Assembly: GCA_003162255.1 (NCBI GenBank)
Contig: PMMJ01000254.1
Location: forward strand, 262-13,602
DNA length: 13,341 nt
Direction: 5' to 3'
Source of the DNA: Acidobacteriaceae bacterium
Lineage (GTDB): Bacteria > Acidobacteriota > Terriglobia > Terriglobales > Acidobacteriaceae
Shown: positions 5,965 through 12,927 of the stretch, one piece after another
Layout: each line of letters begins with the position of its first letter
How positions within the stretch are numbered: position 1 is the first letter of the stretch
Translations under genes and position numbers: made by a program
Notes under the pieces: generated by a model
Told to the model about the DNA's origin: nothing
Database searches by the model: none
Seen by the model: the letters and a program-made list of their open reading frames with translations, nothing else

Positions 5965-6870
5965 TTATCCCGCTGCCACATCGGCCTGCTCGTGGGCGTG
6001 ATAACTCGACCGCACCAACGGGCCCGATTCCACGTGCTTGAATCCAAATTTCAGCGCTTCCTCTTTCAGCGAGACGAACTCGGCGGGTGTGTAGTAGCGC
6101 GTCATCGGCAGGTGATCTTTTGACGGTCGCAGATACTGGCCAATCGTCAGAATATCCACGCCGCGCTGGCCGAGGTCGCGAAAGACTTCGATCAGCTCAC
6201 CAGTCTCCTCGCCGATTCCAACCATCACGCCGCTCTTGGTCACGGTCGCGGGGTCCCACTTCTTGGCATTCGCCAGCAGGTCGAGCGTTCGCTTATAGCG
6301 CGCCCCCGAGCGCACCGCGCGGTAGAGGCGCGGGACGGTTTCGGTATTGTGGTTGAGCACGTTGGGCTTCGCTTCAAGCACGATGCGCAGCGGTACTTCC
6401 AATCCCTGGAAGTCGGGAATCAGCACCTCGACCCGGCACTCCGGCACGAACTCGCGAATCTGGCGGATAGTTTCGGCAAAGATCTTCGCGCCGCCGACGT
6501 TGTCGTCGTCCCGGTTCACGCTGGTCACGACCGCATGACGCAGGCCTAGCGTAGCGACGGCTTCGGCCACGCGCCGCGGCTCGTCCCAGTCAATCGCCTT
6601 CGGACGCCCTTTGGGCACCGCGCAAAAGCCGCAGCGCCGGGTGCAGATATCGCCCAGCAGCATGAAGGTCGCCGTGTGGTGGTGCCAGCATTCTCCAATG
6701 TTCGGACACTGCGCCGACTCGCACACCGTATGCAGCCCGAGCCCGCGCGCCAGCTTCTTCAGGTTGTGAAAGTTGTCGCCCACCGGAGCCTTCGCCTTAA
6801 GCCACGAGGGCTTTGGGCTGCGGACGGCATGGCCGAGGTCGATCTGGACAAGCTGGGAAGATGCGGACAT
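5965..6870 (-). CDS. lipA: Lipoyl synthase LipA
   Basis: Radical-SAM enzyme that inserts two sulfurs into protein-bound octanoyl groups to form lipoate on 2-oxoacid dehydrogenases and the glycine cleavage H protein. 301 residues, normal for the family. The auxiliary cluster cysteines are C50, C55 and C61 (CESAQCPNIGEC); the radical-SAM cysteines are C76, C80 and C83 (CTRRCGFCAVPKG). The C-terminal RSSY at 287-290 provides the conserved serine ligand. The frame stays open 237 bases further upstream, but that part overlaps the divergent GH28 gene and lacks family similarity, so ATG 6870 (MSASSQLVQIDLG) is chosen. No Shine-Dalgarno is visible. A weak extended -10 (TG-G-TAAACT, 6886-6878 on the minus strand) sits just upstream and could give a nearly leaderless mRNA. 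lipB lies on the same strand about 6 kb upstream. Confidence 0.97.
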   Translation of the reverse strand: MSASSQLVQIDLGHAVRSPKPSWLKAKAPVGDNFHNLKKLARGLGLHTVCESAQCPNIGECWHHHTATFMLLGDICTRRCGFCAVPKGRPKAIDWDEPRRVAEAVATLGLRHAVVTSVNRDDDNVGGAKIFAETIRQIREFVPECRVEVLIPDFQGLEVPLRIVLEAKPNVLNHNTETVPRLYRAVRSGARYKRTLDLLANAKKWDPATVTKSGVMVGIGEETGELIEVFRDLGQRGVDILTIGQYLRPSKDHLPMTRYYTPAEFVSLKEEALKFGFKHVESGPLVRSSYHAHEQADVAAG

Positions 6871-6877
6871 CACATAC

Positions 6878-6886
6878 AGTTTACCA
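6878..6886 (-). promoter_or_regulatory. Weak extended -10 candidate for lipA
   Basis: On the minus strand, TG-G-TAAACT ends 7 bases before the lipA ATG. TAAACT matches 4 of 6 consensus bases and no -35 is apparent. If real, transcription would begin at or next to the start codon. Confidence 0.2.
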
Positions 6887-7011
6887 GTAGAGGCAGGGCT
6901 TGGCCGGAGCGTGTCCCGTCTCCCTCCGCCGATGGAGACGCGGCAATCCGCATCGCTACGGGGAATGCAGCAGGAATGTAAAATGCGGATGACCTGTTCG
7001 GGAGGCGTTTC

Positions 7012-8637
7012 ATGGCGAAGGACAAAACTGCACGCCGCGACTTCCTCCGTCTCTCGGGCGTCGGCATTGCGGGGGCGGCGTTGCCATCTCACCCGTCCCA
7101 AGCGCAAACGACTCCGGGTGTTCCGAGCTCCAGCGTCGGTGGCGCAGGAATCCTCGACGTAAAGACCTTCGGCGCCACTGGCGATGGCAACACGATCGAC
7201 ACTCCCGCCATCAACCGCGCCATCGAAGCCGCAGCCGCAACCGGAGGAGGCACGCTGCGTTTCCCAGCAGGCAAGTACCTCTGCTATTCCATTCGCCTAA
7301 AGAGCAACGTGGCCCTCTACCTCGATCAGAATGCGGTGATCATTGCCGCTGACCCAGCGGCCGACCCAACATCCTCAGGCTCCGCTTACTACGACCTGGC
7401 TGAGCCCAACACTCCTTGGGATGCCTACCAGGACTTCGGCCACAACCATTGGCGCAACAGCTTGCTGTGGGGCGATGGCATCGAGAATTTTTCCATACTT
7501 GGGCCTGGGCTGATCTGGGGTCGAGGGCTCAGCCGAGGTTGGGGTGCAGGCCCCGTTGCCGAGCACTCGGGCGTTGCGAATAAAACCATCAGCCTGAAGA
7601 ATTGCCGCAATGTCGCGCTGCGCGATTTCTCCATTCTTAAGGGCGGGCACTTCGGCATCCTCGCCACCGGTGTTGACAACCTGACGATCGACAACTTGAA
7701 GATCGACACCGATCGCGACGGCATCGATATCGATTGCTGCCGCAATGTCCGCATCTCCAACTGCTCGGTGAATTCGCCCTGGGACGATGCCATTTGCCCT
7801 AAGAGTTCCTATGCGCTCGGTTATGCTCGAGCCACTGAAAACGTCACCATCGCCAACTGCTACGTTACTGGCGCTTATCAGCTCGGCACTCTGCTCGACG
7901 GAACCTTCAAGCGCTTCGATCCCGGTTCGAAATTATCCAGGAACGGCCGCATCAAGTTCGGTACCGAGTCGAACGGGGGCTTCAAGAACATCGCGATTTC
8001 CAACTGTGTCTTCGAAGGCTGTCAAGGATTGGCGCTCGAAACCGTAGATGGAGGGCTGCTCGAAGACGTCTCCATCACCAACATCACCATGCGCGACATT
8101 GTTTCGGCTCCCATCTTTCTGCGTCTTGGCAGCCGCATGCGCGGACCCGCAGGAGTACCGGTGGGAAAGCTGCGCCGCATCCTGATCAGCAACGTTGTCT
8201 GCTCCAACTCCAACTCGAGTTTCGGATCGATCCTGAGCGGCATTCCCGGCCACCCGATCGAAGACATCCAGCTCAACGACATTTACATCCAGCACCAGGG
8301 CGGCGGGACGACGGGAGCTGCCGCCATCCAACTGCCGGAGCTGGAGAACAAGTACCCCGAGCCCAATATGTTTGGGGAAATGCCTTCCCATGGCTTCTTC
8401 TTACGGCACGCGAAAAACATCTCGCTGAGTAATGTTGAGATCAGCTCTCTAGAGCCAGACGCCCGTCCGGCCTTCGTTCTCCAGGACGTCCGGGGTGCGG
8501 AGTTCTTCCGCATTCGCACAGCGCAACCAGCCGGCGTCACGACGTTTGCGCTGAACAACGTCGATGATTTCAGTGCCTTCCGGTGCAAACACGTCCCCGA
8601 TATCGAACTCGACCACGTAGATAAAAAGAACTTGTAG
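7012..8637 (+). CDS. Tat-exported glycoside hydrolase family 28-like (polygalacturonase-type) protein
   Basis: 541-residue protein with a right-handed beta-helix of the pectin-degrading GH28 type, probably acting outside the cytoplasm on pectin-like polysaccharide. The N-terminus is a twin-arginine signal: ARRDFLRLSG (7-16), a hydrophobic stretch and a likely cut after SQA (29-31). The mature protein opens with DVKTFGATGDG and NRAIEAAAATGGGTLRFPAG, typical of this fold. Candidate catalytic motifs are DTDRDGID (232-239), DD at 258-259 (SPWDDAICPKS) and RIK at 313-315. The GHG motif normally found between the last two is replaced by GAYQLG, so activity or specificity may differ from classical polygalacturonases. 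ATG 7012 is set by GGGAGG 6 bases upstream. It is divergent from lipA and convergent with the GNAT gene, so it is probably transcribed alone. An in-frame second TAG follows at 8644. Confidence 0.85.
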   Translation: MAKDKTARRDFLRLSGVGIAGAALPSHPSQAQTTPGVPSSSVGGAGILDVKTFGATGDGNTIDTPAINRAIEAAAATGGGTLRFPAGKYLCYSIRLKSNVALYLDQNAVIIAADPAADPTSSGSAYYDLAEPNTPWDAYQDFGHNHWRNSLLWGDGIENFSILGPGLIWGRGLSRGWGAGPVAEHSGVANKTISLKNCRNVALRDFSILKGGHFGILATGVDNLTIDNLKIDTDRDGIDIDCCRNVRISNCSVNSPWDDAICPKSSYALGYARATENVTIANCYVTGAYQLGTLLDGTFKRFDPGSKLSRNGRIKFGTESNGGFKNIAISNCVFEGCQGLALETVDGGLLEDVSITNITMRDIVSAPIFLRLGSRMRGPAGVPVGKLRRILISNVVCSNSNSSFGSILSGIPGHPIEDIQLNDIYIQHQGGGTTGAAAIQLPELENKYPEPNMFGEMPSHGFFLRHAKNISLSNVEISSLEPDARPAFVLQDVRGAEFFRIRTAQPAGVTTFALNNVDDFSAFRCKHVPDIELDHVDKKNL

Positions 8638-8672
8638 ATTGCGTAGAAGGTCGCGAAATGTGGGACTAGGGC

Positions 8673-9293
8673 TTAAGCCAACAATTGACCTAGCCGCCGC
8701 TTCACGTCCGGCCACTCTACCGCCACGATCGAGTAGCGGGCCGAGTCGCGAGCGATGAAGTCTGCAGCCAACCGATGGGAGCGAAGAATCCCTTCGAACT
8801 TCCCGCCAATACGTTCGATCGCAGCCCGCGATCGCTGGTTGCGCGCGTCGGTGTGAAGGCAGATGCGGAGCACCTCCCAGGTCTCGAAGGCATGCGTCAT
8901 CATCAGCAGTTTGGCCTCAGTGTTAGCCTTGGTCCGGATTGCCGGCCGGGTCAGCCAGGTGTATCCGATCTCGCAGGCGTCGGGGGCGTGGCGAGCGTGG
9001 CGCGGATGGCCCGACGGCCACGCCCACCGCTCCAGATCAAAAAAACGTGTAGACCCGATGACGACGCCATCATCGACGCGCACGGTCGCGAAGGCCAGCG
9101 CGGTGCGTGCGTCCCGCCAAGCCAAAGCGGTGTCAACATAGCGCGTGGCTTCGACCCTGCCCTGCGGAACCGGACTCCACTGATACAGAGAAGGATCGGC
9201 GGCCGAAGCCGCTACCAAGCCGTCGATATGGCGGTGATCAAGCGGTTCGAGACGAACGTACGTGCCTGACAGCACCAGACTTTCAGTTCCCAT
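8673..9293 (-). CDS. GNAT family N-acetyltransferase (RimJ/RimL-like)
   Basis: 206-residue acetyltransferase that would transfer acetyl from acetyl-CoA to an amine, possibly a protein N-terminus or a small molecule. It opens with GTYVRLEPLDHRHIDGL, typical of the RimJ/RimL branch. Core strands include VVIGSTRFFDLE (78-89) and EIGYTWL (108-114). The acetyl-CoA loop region is RTKANTEAKLLM (120-131), and NQRSRAAIERIGGKFEGILR (142-161) is the conserved C-terminal part. ATG 9293 begins where family similarity begins; the frame is open further upstream, but that part overlaps the transglutaminase gene and looks non-coding. It starts 68 bases after the transglutaminase stop on the same strand and could belong to that operon or have its own promoter. 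The substrate cannot be told from the sequence. Confidence 0.88.
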   Translation of the reverse strand: MGTESLVLSGTYVRLEPLDHRHIDGLVAASAADPSLYQWSPVPQGRVEATRYVDTALAWRDARTALAFATVRVDDGVVIGSTRFFDLERWAWPSGHPRHARHAPDACEIGYTWLTRPAIRTKANTEAKLLMMTHAFETWEVLRICLHTDARNQRSRAAIERIGGKFEGILRSHRLAADFIARDSARYSIVAVEWPDVKRRLGQLLA

Positions 9294-9361
9294 CGTTCCC
9301 AGTATGCAGTGAACTTGAAGGGGCTGCAACGCAGAGCCACCTGCCGAGATCGCGCGAAAGT

Positions 9362-10324
9362 CTACTGTTGTTGCTGCTGTTCCTGTTCGCTGCGCGAGTT
9401 GACTCGGGTAAACACCGGGCGGGATTGGATAACGATGCTGGGAGCAGTTTGCTCCGGCGGCGGAGCGTCCGACGGACTGACGGTCACGGCGACGCTCAAT
9501 TCGCTGTGGGCCTCGCCTTTGTATACGCCGCGCGTGGGCGGGACGTCCGCATAATCGCGGCCAATCGCCACGCGAATGTGGCGATCTCCGCCAATTAGGT
9601 TGTTGGTCGGATCGAACGCGATCCAGCCCAGGCGAGGCACCAGCGCCTCGACCCACGCATGCGATGCTTCTTCGAGCGAGCGATCCCTCGGACCGTCCTC
9701 GGCTTCGCGGTGAAACAGGTAGCCGCTAACGTAGCGGCAAGGGATACAGAGCGGGCGCGCCAGCGCGATCATGATATGAGCGAAATCCTGGCAAACGCCC
9801 TGGCGCGTCAGAAGGGCTTCTTCAATCGGAGAATCCACCTTGGTGCTGTTGGGCACGTAGGCAAAGAGTCCATAGATGCCTTCATTCAGTTCTGTTAGTA
9901 ACTCGAGCGGACTGCCGCGACGCTCGCACTTAAGTTCCTTCGCCAGTTTTTCCAGGGCTTCATTGGAATGGGCAAACTGGCTGGGCAACAACATTTCCCA
10001 GTAATCGTCGCCCGCCGTCAAGGCGTCGAGGTCTGCCCAGTCCCCCGCTTCGGACAGACGCGGCGCCGGCGCAGCCTGGACTTGAACCGTCGATTGGGCG
10101 GTGACTCTGACTTCCGTGTGGGATCCCGCAATGTCGAAGTGATGCACCGTGTTTCCGGTGAAATCGCGGTACTGCGTGATATAGGCCGGAGGGTTCACGT
10201 CGAGATGGAAGCTGAGGCAGCGCTGGGTTGCTTCGCTGCGCGGCTGCATGCGCACTTCCATCACGCTCTCGCGCACCGCAGGAGTGTAGCGAAAAATCGT
10301 CGTATGTCGAATGGAATAGATCAT
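9362..10324 (-). CDS. Transglutaminase-like cysteine protease family protein
   Basis: 320-residue protein of the bacterial transglutaminase-like family that accompanies CP-ATP-grasp and alpha-E genes. The N-terminal beta domain starts MIYSIRHTTIFRYTPAV. The papain-like core carries the triad Cys178 (RQGVCQDFAH), His222 (EASHAWVEALV) and Asp238 (GWIAFDPTNN). GRDYADVPPTRGVYKG near 255-270 is a family hallmark. No signal peptide is seen, so it is probably cytoplasmic. It most likely cleaves or forms amide bonds in the peptide product of the neighbouring ATP-grasp; the substrate is unknown. A Gln-rich tail (EQEQQQQQ) ends the protein. ATG 10324 lies 17 bases after the stop of the degenerate alpha-E reading frame, with no strong Shine-Dalgarno, so its translation may have depended on coupling. 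Confidence 0.93.
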   Translation of the reverse strand: MIYSIRHTTIFRYTPAVRESVMEVRMQPRSEATQRCLSFHLDVNPPAYITQYRDFTGNTVHHFDIAGSHTEVRVTAQSTVQVQAAPAPRLSEAGDWADLDALTAGDDYWEMLLPSQFAHSNEALEKLAKELKCERRGSPLELLTELNEGIYGLFAYVPNSTKVDSPIEEALLTRQGVCQDFAHIMIALARPLCIPCRYVSGYLFHREAEDGPRDRSLEEASHAWVEALVPRLGWIAFDPTNNLIGGDRHIRVAIGRDYADVPPTRGVYKGEAHSELSVAVTVSPSDAPPPEQTAPSIVIQSRPVFTRVNSRSEQEQQQQQ

Positions 10325-10341
10325 TCAGTCATTTTTCTGAT

Positions 10342-11203
10342 TCAATGAGTCAGCGCTTCTTCTACCGGATAGTCAAAATAAATCTGGTGAATCGCATTGT
10401 GGGCTTGCGCACACTGCTGGCGGACGTTCCCTACGTAGGCGGTTGCTCTTCCTTTCGTTCGGTCAGTTCGGCAATGGAACGGAGGGCGGCGTGCACCTTG
10501 TCGACGGAGAAGCGCACCGAGTGCGGGAACTCCGGATTCAACAGGAGGAACTCCGCCACCCGCAGCGGCCGCACTTCCGCCGTGTACTTCTTGCAATAAG
10601 CTTCAAATGCCGCGCAAGACTTCAGCAATCCCACCCACTCCAGGTACTCTTCGCTTTCCACTGCCTGATCCGGCGAATAGGGAAGGCGGATCAAGTGCGT
10701 GCCAATCAGCCTCGCCAGGGCGTCGGTTCGCTCCACGAACCGCCCTAACTGGATGTATTGCCAACCCTCGCCATGCGACATCGTGGAGTCGGTTACGCCC
10801 TGAAACAAGTGCGTTCCCTCCTGCACCGCGCGAAAAAATACGTAGGAGTGCAGCAGCCACGCTTCACTGGAAGTCGTGCTGTTTACCTGGAGATAGAGAC
10901 GATTGAGTTGCTCCCACATTTCCGAGCTGCACTGCTCGCGGACTTGCCGCAGATTTTCTCGCGCCGCGGCTACTTTGTCTTGTCGAGCGTCAGAATGCGG
11001 GTGAGAGTGGCGGCGTCAAGCTTGCCCTTTTCGGGTGCAGGCGCCTGCAGAGCTTCGAGCAGACGCCGCCAGCGGTCCGCACCCGCCTCTGGAGACTGAT
11101 CGAGGCGCAACTGAAAATCCACATCGATCAAGCGTGCGGTGTGCTCGGCGCGCTCGAGGTAGCGGCTCATCCAATACAAACTGTCCGCGACTCGGGAGAG
11201 CAT
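10342..11203 (-). pseudogene. Alpha-E (DUF403) domain protein, broken by two frame changes
   Basis: Alpha-E proteins are all-helical partners of CP-ATP-grasp enzymes, about 310 residues long. Here three frames are needed. Frame 1 (from ATG 11203, with AGGGGAA upstream, or the overlapping ATG 11227) encodes MLSRVADSLYWMSRYLERAEHTAR and runs to LTLDKTK, then TAG (10972-10970). Frame 2, starting near 10973, encodes AAARENLRQVREQCSSEMWEQLN and continues to ALRSIAELTERK, then TAG at 10431. Frame 3 (10440-10342) encodes AYVGNVRQQCAQAHNAIHQIYFDYP and the normal C-terminus. Against the family pattern as I remember it, about 7 residues (the NPSSIV region) are missing at the first junction and about 25 at the second, so deletions rather than single-base errors seem likely. 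Reads or an assembly fault could still explain it. All neighbouring genes are intact. Confidence 0.78.
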
Positions 11204-11223
11204 AGTCGTTCCCCTGCGTTCAT

Positions 11224-12741
11224 TCATGCGCGCAACACCCAGGTATCCTTGCTGCCTCCGCCTTGTGAAGAGTTGACCACCAGCGATCCTCTACGCAGCG
11301 CCACACGCGTGAGCCCGCCAGGCACCAGCGTGACGTTCTCCCCATAGAGGATGTAAGGACGAAGATCGACGTGACGGGCCTGCGCTTCTCCGTCGAGAAA
11401 ACAGGGCGCCCGCGAAAGACTCAACGTCGGCTGCGCGATGTAATTCCTGGGCTCGGCCTGGATCCGCGCGCGAAACTCTTCCCTCTGCTCCGCCGTGCTA
11501 TGTGGACCTATTAACATCCCATAACCACCCGACTCACCCACCGCTTTCACGACTAACTCGTCCAGATGTTCCAGCACGTAACTCCGCTGCGAGCGATCCG
11601 TCAGCAGATAGGTCTCGATATTAGGCAGGACCGGCTCTTCGCTAAGGTAGTAGCGGATGATCGCCGGCACGTAGGCGTAAAGCGCCTTATCGTCGGCAAT
11701 GCCCGTGCCGATGGAGTTGGCGAGCGAAACATTGCCGGCGCGATAGGCATTGAACAATCCCGGTACGCCCAGGCTGGAATCTCGCCGGAAGCACAGCGGG
11801 TCGAGAAAATCGTCATCCACTCGCCGGTAGATCACGTCCACGCGCTTCAGTCCGGCAGTGGTGCGCATGTACACCACGTTATCGTGCACCAGCAGATCGC
11901 GGCCTTCGACCAGCTCAATGCCCATCTGCTGGGCCAGGAAGGTGTGTTCAAAGTATGCCGAATTAAAAACTCCGGGAGTCAGCAGCACCACCGCCGGCTC
12001 GTGCCGGCTGGAAGATTCCGGGCTCAGCGTCCGCAGCGTGGCGAGCAGAGCTTGCGCGTAATGATCGACGGGGCAAACGCCGTAATCGCGAAACAGCGTG
12101 GGGAAAACTTTCTTCAGCACTTTGCGGTTCGCCAGCATGTAGGAGACGCCGCTCGGCACCCGAAGATTGTCTTCCAGCACGGCGAAGCTCCCGTCCGGAA
12201 GCCGCACCAGGTCGGTGCCGCAGACGCTGACGTAAATTCCGCGCGGCACCGTCAGATTGCGCATCTCGCGCCGGAAGTGGCGGCAACTGTAGACCAGTTC
12301 CCGCGGCACGATGCCATCGGCGAGAATTCTTCCACGGTGGTAAACGTCCTCCAGGAACAGATTCAGCGCCGCGATTCTTTGCGTGAGTCCACTTTCGATC
12401 TTCCGCCATTCGTGGTGGGGAATGATTCGCGGCAGCAGGTCGTTGGGAAAGACGCGCTCCGTGCCCTCGTCGTTGCCGTACACCGTAAATGTGATTCCCT
12501 GATGCAAGAACGAGAGGTCGGCTGCCTGCTGGCTCTTACGCATTTCCTCGGGCGGCAACTCCAACAACGTTTGGAAAAGTGCCTGATAGTGCGGACGCGG
12601 CACGCCGGGAGCCTCGAACATCTCGTCATAGGCTGTGTCGAACTGATAATTCCGGAAGGGAGGCCGAAACAGCGAGCGGGCAGGCTCCGGCGCGGGCACC
12701 GGTCTTAAGAAACTCTGGGTTCGAGTATGCGTCTGCGGCAC
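11224..12741 (-). CDS. Circularly permuted ATP-grasp type 2 protein
   Basis: 505-residue CP-ATP-grasp (COG2308-type) ligase, expected to couple ATP hydrolysis to amide-bond formation, probably making a peptide or peptide tag. Family motifs in order: GITFTVYG (82-89), FPNDLLPRII (98-107), EDNLRVPSG (190-198), YRRVDDDFLDP (305-315), GTGIADDK (345-352), LPNIETY (372-378), VVKAVGESGGYGM (397-409), RPYILYG (461-467) and GGGSKDTWVL (494-503). The length is normal and nothing appears missing. The start is GTG 12741, with an unconserved 25-residue N-terminus ahead of FRPPFRNYQFDTAYDEMF. Its TGA overlaps the ATG at 11227 of the alpha-E frame by four bases (ATGA), a sign of translational coupling. It is the first gene of the minus-strand cluster; lipB is 171 bases upstream on the same strand. 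Confidence 0.94.
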   Translation of the reverse strand: MPQTHTRTQSFLRPVPAPEPARSLFRPPFRNYQFDTAYDEMFEAPGVPRPHYQALFQTLLELPPEEMRKSQQAADLSFLHQGITFTVYGNDEGTERVFPNDLLPRIIPHHEWRKIESGLTQRIAALNLFLEDVYHRGRILADGIVPRELVYSCRHFRREMRNLTVPRGIYVSVCGTDLVRLPDGSFAVLEDNLRVPSGVSYMLANRKVLKKVFPTLFRDYGVCPVDHYAQALLATLRTLSPESSSRHEPAVVLLTPGVFNSAYFEHTFLAQQMGIELVEGRDLLVHDNVVYMRTTAGLKRVDVIYRRVDDDFLDPLCFRRDSSLGVPGLFNAYRAGNVSLANSIGTGIADDKALYAYVPAIIRYYLSEEPVLPNIETYLLTDRSQRSYVLEHLDELVVKAVGESGGYGMLIGPHSTAEQREEFRARIQAEPRNYIAQPTLSLSRAPCFLDGEAQARHVDLRPYILYGENVTLVPGGLTRVALRRGSLVVNSSQGGGSKDTWVLRA

Positions 12742-12832
12742 CCAAAAGACTCTAGGGTGTGCCCGTTCTCAAGTCCAATGAAAATGTTCTATCGCTGCGA
12801 TTCAGTTTTCAGCGAGGATGCCCTTGTGGGGG

Positions 12833-12860
12833 GCTGGCGCCCTCGGCGAAAGGGCGCAGC
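12833..12860. other. GC-rich hairpin between lipB and the ATP-grasp gene
   Basis: GCGCCCT (12837-12843) pairs with AGGGCGC (12851-12857) around a 7-base loop. Outer GCT and AGC extend the stem past one bulged G. In the lipB transcript direction it is followed by a C-run rather than a U-run, so it is not a classic terminator. It could slow transcription or protect an mRNA end. Confidence 0.5.
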
Positions 12861-12876
12861 GAAAGCAGCGCCGCTG

Positions 12877-12927
12877 TGTCAGCCAAGAAACGCTGTCAGC
12901 CAAGAAACGGTGTCAGCCGAAAAACAG
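12877..12927. repeat. Three 17-base tandem repeats across the lipB 3' end
   Basis: TGTCAGCCAAGAAACGC (12877-12893) and TGTCAGCCAAGAAACGG (12894-12910) are followed by the related TGTCAGCCGAAAAACAG (12911-12927). The third copy is the end of lipB itself and contains its stop. On the minus strand each unit supplies a TGA, and these fall in three different frames. Confidence 0.8.

Noticed and set aside
4947..6047. 366-residue open frame on the minus strand opposite the mce gene
   Set aside because: It is the complement of a well-supported MCE gene, is rich in Arg/His as shadow frames in GC-rich DNA are, and shows no recognisable domain.
6871..7107. N-terminal extension of lipA
   Set aside because: It overlaps the divergent GH28 gene and its ribosome binding site; LipA similarity begins after ATG 6870.
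8670..8679. Palindrome GGCTTAAGCC at the GNAT stop
   Set aside because: Ten bases, no loop and no T-run; neither a terminator nor a supported binding site.
9301..9329. Promoter candidate TTGCAG-N17-CATACT on the minus strand before the GNAT gene
   Set aside because: Only 3 of 6 and 4 of 6 consensus matches; such a pair is expected by chance.
9294..9656. N-terminal extension of the GNAT gene
   Set aside because: It overlaps the 3' part of the transglutaminase gene in another frame; acetyltransferase similarity starts at ATG 9293.
10960..10985. Programmed ribosomal frameshift in the alpha-E gene
   Set aside because: No slippery heptamer followed by structure is evident, and conserved residues appear to be missing at the junction, which fits deletion rather than recoding.
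11566..12708. 380-residue open frame on the plus strand opposite the ATP-grasp gene
   Set aside because: Antisense to a gene with a full set of family motifs; composition is typical of a shadow frame.
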